From: Streptomyces albus subsp. albus
GTDB lineage: Bacteria; Actinomycetota; Actinomycetes; Streptomycetales; Streptomycetaceae
Reading direction: 5' to 3'
Length of the DNA: 64,000 nt
Assembly: GCF_000725885.1 (NCBI RefSeq)
Contig: NZ_JODR01000007.1
Coordinates: forward strand, 1 to 64,000
Shown: piece by piece, positions 15,116 to 22,782 of the stretch
Position numbering within the stretch: the stretch's first letter is position 1
Layout: each line of letters starts with the position of its first letter
Position numbers and translations under genes: made by a program
The notes under the pieces: generated by a model
Database searches by the model: none
Told to the model about the DNA's origin: nothing
Seen by the model: only the letters and a program-made list of their open reading frames with translations

Positions 15116-16242
15116 ATCCGTACCCGTCCCTTCCGTGCGCCGCCCAGCCCGGCGGCCGTCCGCAGCAGGGTGCGCCGCGCCGGGTGCACCTCCAGCGTCT
15201 CCAGCGCGGCGGCGAGCAGCAGGGGGCGGACCCGGGCCAGTCGGGCGGGTGTGCCGTGCTCGTCGTCGGCGAAGAGCACCTGGCGGGGCGCCCGGGCGTC
15301 GCGCAGCAGCACCGCCGCGTCGCTGAGCGGGACGATGCGGTCCCGCAGGGCCGCGACGTAGGTGACGGGCAGCCGCTCCAGTGCGGCCAGCTCCGCGTCG
15401 TCCAGCGCCCAGTTCCCCAGCGCCGCCGCCAGACCGTCCTCGGGGTGCCCGGTCAGCCGGGCGAGGGTGCGCAGGGTCGTGGCCGGGAGCCCGGGCCGCC
15501 CCAGCGAGTCGGTGAAGAAGTGGCGGACGGGGGCGCCGACGGTGGCCACACCCGCGATGCGGGGGTCGCCGAGGGCGGCGCGCAACGCCAGGTGGCCGCC
15601 GAAACTGAGCGCGACGGCGCTGGTGCGGCGCACGTCGGCGCGGCCGGCCAGCGCGTCCAGCAGGGCGGTCACCATGGCCGGGGCGGCGGCGTCGTAGGGC
15701 AGGGTGTTCTCGCCGACGCCGGGCAGTTCCGTGACGGCGACGGCGGTGCCCAGCGCCTCGGCCCGCGCCAGCAGCGGCGCCCACTGTTCCTTGACGGACA
15801 CGATGCCGCCGCACACCAGGATCAGCGGACGCGGCCGGCGCGTGGACAGGCCCGCCGCCCATGCGGCGAACCGGCCGTCCCGGTGGGCGACCTCCACCCG
15901 GTCGATGCCGGGGCGGGTGGTGCGCCACCGGTCGAAGGAGCGCACCGCCAGCCGCTGCGCCCGCTCGCGTGCGGGCCCGTCCACGTACGGGAAGCGGGCC
16001 AGCGCGTAGTGGCGGGCCGCCGCCAGGTGCCGGCCCCGGGCGGCCAGTCGGTCGCCGGCCCGGCTCCAGACGGCAGGCCAGGAGTCGGGCCCGTCCCCGT
16101 GCGCCGTGCCGATCCGCGCCAGCAGGGCGCGGCAGCGGGCTGCCGGGATGCCCTGGGCGCGGGCGTGCAGCGGGGCCAACTCGCGCAGTTCGGCGAGGGA
16201 CGGCGGACGGCGGGCGACCGCAGGCTGGGCGGTGGAGGTCAT
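15112..16242 (-). CDS. FrsA-like alpha/beta hydrolase, AbyA5/Agg5-type eliminase candidate
   Basis: A 376-residue alpha/beta-hydrolase of the FrsA/DUF1100-like type, with a helical N-terminal cap (1-110), the strand PLILVCGGIVSVKEQW, the nucleophile elbow ALSFGGHLAL near residue 215, an Asp in VAALRDRIVPL and a His in DDEHGTPARL. In tetronate clusters an enzyme of this fold (AbyA5, Agg5) removes acetate from the acetylated 5-hydroxymethyl tetronate to leave an exocyclic double bond. The matching acetyltransferase, FkbH, ACP and FabH-like genes are in the same operon, which is the main reason for the call. ATG 16242 overlaps the monooxygenase stop. A general esterase is the alternative. Confidence 0.75.
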   Translation of the reverse strand: MTSTAQPAVARRPPSLAELRELAPLHARAQGIPAARCRALLARIGTAHGDGPDSWPAVWSRAGDRLAARGRHLAAARHYALARFPYVDGPARERAQRLAVRSFDRWRTTRPGIDRVEVAHRDGRFAAWAAGLSTRRPRPLILVCGGIVSVKEQWAPLLARAEALGTAVAVTELPGVGENTLPYDAAAPAMVTALLDALAGRADVRRTSAVALSFGGHLALRAALGDPRIAGVATVGAPVRHFFTDSLGRPGLPATTLRTLARLTGHPEDGLAAALGNWALDDAELAALERLPVTYVAALRDRIVPLSDAAVLLRDARAPRQVLFADDEHGTPARLARVRPLLLAAALETLEVHPARRTLLRTAAGLGGARKGRVRI

Positions 16243-17507
16243 ACCGGGCTCGCTTCCGCGGCCGGGCGGTGTCGGTCACCGGGCCGCTGTCCGGGGAAGT
16301 AGGCGGGGGCCAGTACGCGGCGGCGCAGCGCCGGGCTGGCGCCGACCGTCCGGTACAGGGCCCGGCGCAGCACGGCCGCGCCGGGCCCGGCCAGGGTGAA
16401 CAGCCGCTCCTGGCGCAGTTGCAGGGCGCGGGAGCGGGCCACGGCCGGCTCCCGCAGCCGCTGGTAGGTCTCGCAGGCGGCGCCGAGTGCCCGGCCCGCC
16501 CCGCGCCCCTCCGCCAGGGCCCGGTCGAGCAACGGGGCCAGTTCGGCCGCGTCGGCCAGCGCGTGGTTGACGCCCTGGCCCAGGACCGGCGAGAGGGTGT
16601 GCGCGGCGTCGCCGAGGAGGACGACGCCAGGCGCCGACCAGCGGGGCACCTCGGTGGTGAAGATGTCCAGCAGTGCCGTGTCCGACCAGCCGCGCAGCCC
16701 CTCCCGGGCGGCGTCGGCCACCTCCGGCGCGAGCGCGGCCAGCCGCCGGCGCAGCGCGTCGAGACCCTGCGCCCGCAGCTGCCGCAGTCCGCCCTTGGGG
16801 ACGTTGAGGCCGACACGGACCCTGCCGTCGGCGCAGGGCAGGAAGAGGGCGTGGCTGCCGCCCGCGATCCGCACCCGGTAGGCGCGGCGGTCCCAGTCGG
16901 CGGGGTGCGGCAGCTTCAGCCACACCACGTCCCGCTCCAGCGGGGTGCGCCGGGCCCGTTCGCCGAGCCCGGACAGGCGGCGCACCGTGCTGTGCCGCCC
17001 GTCGGCGCCGACGGTCAGCGCGGCCCGTACCCGCACGGTGCCGTGCGGGGTGACCGCCCGGACCCCGGTGACGGCCGGGCCCGCACCGAGCAGCGCCACG
17101 GCGGTGGCGGGCGCCAGCACGGTGCACGGCCCTGGCTGGCGGGCCGTCAGTTCGGCCAGTGCGGACAGCAGGGCCGGCTGCGGCAGCTCCACGGGGTGCC
17201 GGTAGCGGTAGGGGAAGTCGGCGAACCGTACGTCGAGGACACGGCGCCCGGCGTCCTCGATCTCCAGCCGGTCCACCCGGTGTGCGGCCCCGCGTACCTG
17301 CTCCCAGGCGCCGAGCCCGTCCAGCAGCCGCACGCCGTCCGGTGAGACGGACTCGCCGCGGAACACCGGGCCCGCGCCGCGCCCCGGGTCGCGTCGCTCC
17401 AGCAGCACCACGCTGCGGCCCAGCCGGGCCAGCGCCAGTGCCAGGGCCCGGCCGCCGGGTCCGCCGCCGACCACGCACACCTCGGCCTCCACCGTCTCAT
17501 CCGGCAC
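16239..17507 (-). CDS. FAD-dependent monooxygenase / oxidoreductase
   Basis: A 422-residue flavoprotein of the p-hydroxybenzoate-hydroxylase/geranylgeranyl-reductase superfamily. The FAD dinucleotide motif [19 protein letters not shown] is near residue 12, the DG-type motif [17 protein letters not shown] near 165 and the second FAD motif [20 protein letters not shown] near 290. GTG 17507 is used because GGAGG sits just upstream; a far longer open frame continues into the Gly/Pro-coding tail of the PPTase gene and is rejected. The start overlaps the PPTase end by 11 bases. It is probably a tailoring oxygenase or reductase acting on the tetronate acyl chain; substrate unknown. Confidence 0.88.
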   Translation of the reverse strand: MPDETVEAEVCVVGGGPGGRALALALARLGRSVVLLERRDPGRGAGPVFRGESVSPDGVRLLDGLGAWEQVRGAAHRVDRLEIEDAGRRVLDVRFADFPYRYRHPVELPQPALLSALAELTARQPGPCTVLAPATAVALLGAGPAVTGVRAVTPHGTVRVRAALTVGADGRHSTVRRLSGLGERARRTPLERDVVWLKLPHPADWDRRAYRVRIAGGSHALFLPCADGRVRVGLNVPKGGLRQLRAQGLDALRRRLAALAPEVADAAREGLRGWSDTALLDIFTTEVPRWSAPGVVLLGDAAHTLSPVLGQGVNHALADAAELAPLLDRALAEGRGAGRALGAACETYQRLREPAVARSRALQLRQERLFTLAGPGAAVLRRALYRTVGASPALRRRVLAPAYFPGQRPGDRHRPAAEASPV

Positions 17508-18834
17508 GGCCGCCTCCCTCCCCCTGTTCCCGCACCGCCCACGCCCCGCCCGCGCCGACGCCGCCCGCGCCGGGGGCGTCGCTTCCGCCGGTCTCTGCGG
17601 AGCCGCCGGTCGCGCCCAGGCCGCCGGGGGTTCCACGGGGGCCGTCGGCCCGGCCGGTTCCAGCAGCCCCGGCAGCCCTGTCGGTCCTGTGGCTCCCATG
17701 AGAACTGCCGGCCCCGGCGCTCCCATGGGTCCCGTTCGCTCCGTGGGGGCCGTCGATCCGTTGCGGAGCGTCGGCCTCGCGGGCTGCATCCGCCCCGGCG
17801 GCCCCAGCGGTACTGCCGGCCCCGCGGGCATCGTCGGTCCGGCGGGCGTCGCCGGTCCGGTCGGTCCGGGTGGCCCCGGCGGTCCGGGTGGCCCCATGAC
17901 GGCCGTCGGCCGCATGGGGGCCGTCGGTCTCGTGGTGGTCGTCGGTCTCGTGGTGGTCGTCGGTCTCGTGGTGGTCGTCGGTCTCGTGGTGGTCGTCGGC
18001 CAGGGCGGCGATGAGGCCCGCGTCCAGCATGGTGGCCGCCGCGGTGTCCGCGGTGTCGCCGAAGCCCGCGTCGAAGAGGGCGACGCTCACGGTGTAGGCC
18101 CGGTCGACCAGGCAGGTGTGGAACGTCCACTCCTCCCCCGTGCCCGGGGAACCGTCCGGCCGCAGCACCTGGACGTCGCGGTCCTGCGGGCCGAACCCGA
18201 ACTCCGTGAAGCGGAACCGCATGCCCTGCCCGATGGCCTTGCTGTACGCCTCCTTCAGCGTCCACAGCCGCACCAGCGCCGCGTTCCGCCGTTCCTCGGC
18301 GATCTGCGCGAGGGTGCGCCGCTCGTACGGGGTGCACACCTGGTTCTCGGTGCCCAGCCCCAGCATGGGCCGGTCCTTGGCCTCCGCGTCCACCCCGATC
18401 CAGCCGCGCCGGGTGAGGCCGACCAGCAGCAGGTTCTCGGTGTGGCTGAGGCTGATGTCGATCTGGTCGAGCCCGCGCAGATAGGGGCGGCCACCGGGCT
18501 TGTAGGCCAGCTCCACCGTCTCGGGGGCGGCCTCGATGACGGCGCAGGCGACATGTTTGAGCAGCAGCCGTGACGCCACGAAACGGGACCTGACCTGCGG
18601 GTGCGTCATCGCCCGGAAGCGGGCGTGGTCGCGGCCCAGCAGCGGGCGCAGCCCGGGGTCGTCCAGGTCCGCGGGCAGCCAGTCGTCCAGCCGCGCGTGC
18701 ACGACGACGCTGCCGTGGCTCTCGACCGCCTCACGGACCTGATCCCACGGTCCCTTCGGCCCCCTCATCCGCACCGGGCGGGCGAAGGGCTCCGCTTGCC
18801 GCTCGTCCGTCGCGGGGCCCAGGAAGATCGCCAT
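17497..18834 (-). CDS. Sfp-type 4'-phosphopantetheinyl transferase with repetitive C-terminal tail
   Basis: A 445-residue protein. Residues 1 to about 260 are a Sfp-type phosphopantetheinyl transferase that converts apo to holo carrier proteins: [20 protein letters not shown], Mg-binding GVDAE at 147-151 and [12 protein letters not shown] at 191-202. It would serve the three or more carrier proteins of this operon. The last 180 residues are not part of any PPTase: four DDHHET hexapeptides at 280-303 followed by a Gly/Ala/Thr/Asp-rich tail. Typical family length is 220-260. ATG 18834 has a strong GGAGGG ribosome site although this overlaps the acyltransferase gene by 104 bases. The tail might bind metal, or be a neutral expansion. 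Confidence 0.9.
   Translation of the reverse strand: MAIFLGPATDERQAEPFARPVRMRGPKGPWDQVREAVESHGSVVVHARLDDWLPADLDDPGLRPLLGRDHARFRAMTHPQVRSRFVASRLLLKHVACAVIEAAPETVELAYKPGGRPYLRGLDQIDISLSHTENLLLVGLTRRGWIGVDAEAKDRPMLGLGTENQVCTPYERRTLAQIAEERRNAALVRLWTLKEAYSKAIGQGMRFRFTEFGFGPQDRDVQVLRPDGSPGTGEEWTFHTCLVDRAYTVSVALFDAGFGDTADTAAATMLDAGLIAALADDHHETDDHHETDDHHETDDHHETDGPHAADGRHGATRTAGATRTDRTGDARRTDDARGAGSTAGAAGADAAREADAPQRIDGPHGANGTHGSAGAGSSHGSHRTDRAAGAAGTGRADGPRGTPGGLGATGGSAETGGSDAPGAGGVGAGGAWAVREQGEGGGRAG
17923..17994. repeat. four perfect 18-bp tandem repeats inside the PPTase gene
   Basis: The unit GTCGGTCTCGTGGTGGTC is repeated exactly at 17923, 17941, 17959 and 17977. On the coding strand it gives DDHHET hexapeptides, a His/Asp-rich block. 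Confidence 0.95.
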
Positions 18835-19597
18835 GCCAGCCCTCCAGGCGTGTCACCACGCCGTCGAGTACGTCCGCTGCCGCTGCTCCGTCGAGCACCC
18901 TGTGGTCGAAGGTCAGTGAGAGGCGCAGTACGGGGGCGGCCCGCACCCGGCCGCCCCGCACGAGGGGCCGCTGGACGACCCGTGCCGCGCAGAAGGTGAC
19001 GGCGGCACCGCCGTACGCGTGGAAGACGTCCACCGCGCGGTGGCCCAGCGAACTGACCGCGAAGGTGCCCATCCGCCGCTCCCGCGCGGCCGGCCCCCGC
19101 ATCCCCAGGCGGAACGCCAGTTCGCCGAGCGGGGGCGGCAGCACGCACAGCGCCCGCACCGCACGGGCTCCCGGCAACTCGCCCGGCGCGGCCCGCCGGT
19201 AGCGGTCCACCAGGTCCTGCACACCGTCCAGGGGCAGGCTCTCCAGCCCCGGCAGTACGACGGTGCGCACCGTGCGGGTGCCGTCCTCGGCGGGGGTGTC
19301 GAGCGCCAGTTTCGCGGACACCCCGGGCCCCGGCAGGGGGACGGTGCGCGGGCGCAGCAGCCCGGTGGCCACGGCGCGGGCCTCGGGGTGCGCGGCCACC
19401 ACCCGGGCCGCCGCGTGCAGCAGGTAGGTCACGTACGCGTAGCGGCGGCCCCGGGCGCGGGCGGCGGCGCGGTGCGCCGCCACCCGGGTCATGTCCACCT
19501 CGGCGCCCAGGTGCACGGGGGCGGCGGCAGCGGCCCAGCGCAGGAAGTAGCGGGTGGGCCGGCGGGCCGCCGAACCCGTCGGCGCGGGCCGGTTCAC
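18731..19597 (-). CDS. E2-type acyltransferase (2-oxoacid dehydrogenase catalytic domain), AbyA4/Agg4-type
   Basis: A 288-residue stand-alone catalytic domain of the dihydrolipoamide acyltransferase (E2) fold, without lipoyl or E1-binding domains. The active-site motif SLTFDHRVLDGAAAADVLDG is near residue 235. In spirotetronate and agglomerin pathways such a protein (AbyA4, Agg4) acetylates the hydroxymethyl group of the new tetronate ring to prepare it for elimination. Here it is coupled to an ACP and FkbH gene, exactly that context. GTG 19597 overlaps the ACP stop (GTGA). Its 3' end overlaps the PPTase gene by 104 bases. Substrate assignment is by synteny. Confidence 0.85.
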   Translation of the reverse strand: MNRPAPTGSAARRPTRYFLRWAAAAAPVHLGAEVDMTRVAAHRAAARARGRRYAYVTYLLHAAARVVAAHPEARAVATGLLRPRTVPLPGPGVSAKLALDTPAEDGTRTVRTVVLPGLESLPLDGVQDLVDRYRRAAPGELPGARAVRALCVLPPPLGELAFRLGMRGPAARERRMGTFAVSSLGHRAVDVFHAYGGAAVTFCAARVVQRPLVRGGRVRAAPVLRLSLTFDHRVLDGAAAADVLDGVVTRLEGWHGDLPGPRDGRAASGALRPPGADEGAEGTVGSGP

Positions 19598-19821
19598 GGG
19601 TGCACCGCCACGGCCCAGATCTCGCGCAGGGTACGGGCCTCAAGCATCCGGTCGACGGGGACCCGGCGGCCCAGCGCGGTCTCCAGCAGGGCGACCAGCC
19701 GCAGCAGGTGGACCGAGTCCCAGCCGTCGAGCTGTGCCAGCTCGACGGCGGCGTCCGCGGGCCGCAGCGCCGTACCCAGTTCGGTGTTGGCCAGCTCGAT
19801 CAGTTCCTCGACGGTGCGCAT
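19594..19821 (-). CDS. glyceryl acyl carrier protein (AbyA3/Agg3-type)
   Basis: A 75-residue acyl carrier protein with the phosphopantetheine Ser36 in LDGWDSVHLLRLV. In tetronate biosynthesis a small ACP of this kind holds the glyceryl unit that FkbH makes from 1,3-bisphosphoglycerate. It starts at ATG 19821, inside the end of the FkbH gene (22-base overlap), and ends in the acyltransferase start. The close coupling with FkbH supports the glyceryl-carrier role; the protein alone would be called only an ACP. Confidence 0.9.
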   Translation of the reverse strand: MRTVEELIELANTELGTALRPADAAVELAQLDGWDSVHLLRLVALLETALGRRVPVDRMLEARTLREIWAVAVHP

Positions 19822-21740
19822 GCGCTCACCTCCGTCTCGCCGTCCCGGTGCGGCAGCCGCAGGCGCAGCTCCACGTGTCCGGGGAGGTCACCGATGTGGC
19901 CGAGGGGGTGCGTGTAGCCGGTGGCGCCACCGCCGGCCTCCGGCGCGGTGCGGGGCCGGAAACCGTGGGTCTCCAGCAGCCCGCGCAGGGCCGCGTTGGC
20001 GCGGGTGGGGCGCCAGCAGGTGTGCACGGCGGTGTGCCCGGTGCCGCGTGCGGCCCGCAGCAGCCCGCCGAGTACGGCCTCCTCGACGCCGCGGCCCAGC
20101 ACCCGGCAGCTGAGCAGCAGGGCGTCCAGGTGCAATGCGCCCTCCCCGGTGCGGGCCAGCGCCGCTCCGGCGACGCCGTCGTCACCGAACCGGTCGGCCA
20201 CCCGGACGGCGAGCACCAGTCCGCCGGGCGCGGCGGCGTACCGGCGTACCTCTTCGGTGCTCAGCCGGGCCCCGGTCAGGTTGAACCGGTTGGTGCGCAG
20301 GCTCAGTTGGGAGACCCGGGCCGTCTCGTGGTCCTGGGCGGGGCCCACCTCCACCCGCACGCCCAGTCCGGCCAGGAACGCGTGGTGGTCCACGGCCTTG
20401 GTCCGCAGCCGGTCGCGGGCGGCGCGTTCGGCGTAGCGGGCGGGCCGCCGCCGGTCCTCGTCGGTGAGGTCGGGGGTGTCGAACCAGCCGTCGGCCAGCA
20501 GCCGTTCGGGGTGCAGCGCGGGCTCGCCGTCCAGCGGTAGGACGGCCGCACCGGGGACGCCCGCCGCGACGCTCTCCTGCTCGAAGCGCAGGTCGTCGGC
20601 GAAGACGACGGACTCCGGCGCGATGCCCAGCCGGGCGGCGATGGTGCGCACGCCCTCCGCCTTGGAGCCCCAGTCGGCGACGACGGTCTGGAAGTCGCCG
20701 GCGCCCAGCGGGAACTCCGGGTGGCAGGCCAGGGCACGGGCCACCGGGCCGGGGTCGTTCTTGCTGCACACCGCGAGCAGGACCCCTTGGGACGCGAGCT
20801 GTTTGACGGTGCGCTGGAAGGCACCGAAGGCGGCGCCGCGCAGGCTGCCCGCCGCACTGACCCCCCGGGGCCCGTCCTCGGCGAGCACCCCGTCCCACAG
20901 GGTGCCGTCCAGGTCGAGGACGAGGCACTTCTTGGCGGCGCCGCGCAGCCCGCGGACGAGGTGGGCGGCCTCGCGGGCGTAGCCGGCCAGCAGCGGGCCG
21001 GCGCAGTGCGCGTCGGCGTAGGCGCCCAGGCGGGGGTCGTCGGCGCGGGCCCCGGCGCTGGTGACCGGTTCCAGGTCGAGGACGGCGAGCCCGGCCGAGG
21101 GGCGGGCCAGGAACAGCAGGTCGGCGGTGAACTGCCGCCACAGGCCGCCCAGTTCGGCGCGGTGCGCGTGCGAGGTGAGCTGGTGGGTGTGGCGGCGCAG
21201 CAGCGGCACGGTGTTCAGCACGAGGACGGCCCCGGCGGGGGCGTGCGCGGCGTGCGCCTCGGCGAGCTGGGACAGCAGCCGCAGTTGCCGTTCGGCGGCG
21301 ACGCTCACGTCGAGGGGCTGCCACGGTACGGGTACGGCGTCCCACACGGTCCACGGGTCGAGGAGGCAGAGGGTGACCTCGGGGCGGTGCGCGTACAGCG
21401 CGGAGTGCGGGTCGGACAGGTCGCCGACGTAGGTGCCGGAGCCGGACAGGTGGAAGCGGGGCAGCAGTCCGTGCCGGGCCAGTTCGGCGGCCAGTGGGGG
21501 CACCGCCTCGGTGACGGTGCCGCGCCCGGTCACCGCGATCCGCACGGTGGGGGTGCCGGGGTGGTGGCGCAGCACTTCGTCGGGGTCGAGGCCGGCCAGC
21601 AGTCTGCCGGCCGCGGCGAGGTCGTCGGCGCCGGCCCGGGCCAGCAGCCGCGGCAGCTCGGGGTGGGCGGCGGCCGTGCCGCCCCGTTCGTGCAGGGCCC
21701 GCAGCAGGTCGGCCGGGGATTCCGGGCGGTGCTCAGCCAT
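19800..21740 (-). CDS. FkbH-like HAD-IIIC glyceryl-S-ACP synthase (AbyA2/Agg2-type)
   Basis: A 646-residue FkbH-family enzyme. The HAD phosphatase motif CLVLDLDGTLWDGVLAEDG is near residue 275, VCSKNDPG near 320 and VFADDLRFEQE near 370; the C-terminal third is a GNAT-like acyl/transfer domain (LSLRTNRFNLTG onward). The family dephosphorylates 1,3-bisphosphoglycerate and transfers the glyceryl group to an ACP. It is flanked by the ACP (downstream) and the FabH-like synthase (upstream), as in abyssomicin, RK-682 and agglomerin loci. ATG 21740 overlaps the previous stop by eight bases. The N-terminal 200 residues make this a full-length member. Confidence 0.92.
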   Translation of the reverse strand: MAEHRPESPADLLRALHERGGTAAAHPELPRLLARAGADDLAAAGRLLAGLDPDEVLRHHPGTPTVRIAVTGRGTVTEAVPPLAAELARHGLLPRFHLSGSGTYVGDLSDPHSALYAHRPEVTLCLLDPWTVWDAVPVPWQPLDVSVAAERQLRLLSQLAEAHAAHAPAGAVLVLNTVPLLRRHTHQLTSHAHRAELGGLWRQFTADLLFLARPSAGLAVLDLEPVTSAGARADDPRLGAYADAHCAGPLLAGYAREAAHLVRGLRGAAKKCLVLDLDGTLWDGVLAEDGPRGVSAAGSLRGAAFGAFQRTVKQLASQGVLLAVCSKNDPGPVARALACHPEFPLGAGDFQTVVADWGSKAEGVRTIAARLGIAPESVVFADDLRFEQESVAAGVPGAAVLPLDGEPALHPERLLADGWFDTPDLTDEDRRRPARYAERAARDRLRTKAVDHHAFLAGLGVRVEVGPAQDHETARVSQLSLRTNRFNLTGARLSTEEVRRYAAAPGGLVLAVRVADRFGDDGVAGAALARTGEGALHLDALLLSCRVLGRGVEEAVLGGLLRAARGTGHTAVHTCWRPTRANAALRGLLETHGFRPRTAPEAGGGATGYTHPLGHIGDLPGHVELRLRLPHRDGETEVSACAPSRN

Positions 21741-22782
21741 GGGGTGCCTCCACGGTGCAGCCGGCGCGGATCCACTTGCTGGACTCGACGGCCAGGACGA
21801 GCGCGCGCCGGCCGGGGTCCAGCTTCGGCAGCAGGCGTTCCAGTTGGAGCAGGACCAGCGCGTTGCCGTTGTTGCCGGTCTCCGCGACACAGGAGACCGG
21901 CTCCCACTCGAAGCCGGCCCGAAGTTCGCTCGCGAGCCGTGCGGTCATCCACCCGCTCAGCTGCGGCGGCAGCAGGTGTCCGACCGTCTCGGGCGGCCAG
22001 CCGGAGGCGGCCAGCAGATCGTCGCGCTCGGCGCGGGCCAGCAGCGGCACCCGGTGTTCGACGGCTTTGTAGTCCTCGGTGACGGCGGGCCCGGGTGGGG
22101 TGCCCGACCGCAGGGCGCCGCTCAGCTCGGCGGTGCCGTACCACTCGACGCGCTGGCCGGGCGGCAGTCCCGGGCCGGCCAGGCGGTGCTCGATGTGGCC
22201 GAGGACGGCGCGGCTGCCGGGGCGGGGCCGGCCGCCGACGACGACGGCGCCCGCACCGTCGCCGAACAGTACGTGGTTGACGAGGGCGTCCGGCGGCAGC
22301 CGGTGGAAGTCCTGGTCCAGGTCGAGGTGTTTGCTGCACACGTCTCCGCCGACGACCAGCCCGACGCGGTCGGGGCGGGCGGCCAGCAGCGCGTCGGCGA
22401 GGGCGAGGGCCTGGAGCGCGCCGCTGCATCCGGACTGGATCTGGTAGGCGGCGGCGCCGTCCAGGCCGAGCCGGTCGGCGAGCAGCGCGGCGACGGTGGG
22501 CATCAGCGCGTCGGGGGTGGCGGTGGCCAGGACGACGAAGGCGACCTCGGACGCCTCGGTCCCGGCGTCGGCCAGTGCCCGGTCGGCCGCGTCGGTGCAC
22601 AGGTCCTCCAGCGTCCAGCGCACCCGGCCGCTGTCCAGGTCCACGGCGAAGTGCCGGGTGCGGGTGCCGATGAACGTCTCCACCCAGGCCGAGGACAGGC
22701 CCAGGCGGTCGGCGAGCCGCTCGTTGCCGACCGGTTCGCCCGGCAGGGCGCTGCCGCATCCCAGCAGGTGGAGGCCGCTCAT
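21733..22782 (-). CDS. FabH-like ketoacyl synthase III, tetronate-forming (AbyA1/Agg1/RkD-type)
   Basis: A 349-residue KAS III-fold enzyme with the Cys-His-Asn triad: Cys119 in IQSGCSGALQAL, His269 in TVGHLLPPQ and Asn around 304 in ETGNNGNALVLL. In tetronate pathways this protein joins a glyceryl-ACP to a beta-ketoacyl-ACP, forming the C-C and C-O bonds of the ring. The spacing to FkbH, ACP and acyltransferase genes matches that role. ATG 22782 overlaps the KS-AT-ACP stop by one base (TGATG); the codon before it is a GTG at 22785 that could also serve. A generic FabH priming role is less likely because no type II elongation set is present in the operon. Confidence 0.9.
   Translation of the reverse strand: MSGLHLLGCGSALPGEPVGNERLADRLGLSSAWVETFIGTRTRHFAVDLDSGRVRWTLEDLCTDAADRALADAGTEASEVAFVVLATATPDALMPTVAALLADRLGLDGAAAYQIQSGCSGALQALALADALLAARPDRVGLVVGGDVCSKHLDLDQDFHRLPPDALVNHVLFGDGAGAVVVGGRPRPGSRAVLGHIEHRLAGPGLPPGQRVEWYGTAELSGALRSGTPPGPAVTEDYKAVEHRVPLLARAERDDLLAASGWPPETVGHLLPPQLSGWMTARLASELRAGFEWEPVSCVAETGNNGNALVLLQLERLLPKLDPGRRALVLAVESSKWIRAGCTVEAPHG

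Noticed and set aside
16239..17915. Longer FAD monooxygenase with a [10 protein letters not shown]-terminus
   Set aside because: The extension is the other frame of the PPTase tail; the GTG at 17507 with GGAGG directly upstream starts a normal-length enzyme.
17923..17994. CRISPR-like array
   Set aside because: The four 18-base units are contiguous without spacers and are in frame in a coding sequence, so they are a minisatellite.
17689..18573. A Gly-Pro-rich plus-strand frame that looks collagen-like
   Set aside because: It is the complement of the PPTase low-complexity tail and conserved domain; the minus-strand reading has real PPTase motifs and a ribosome site.
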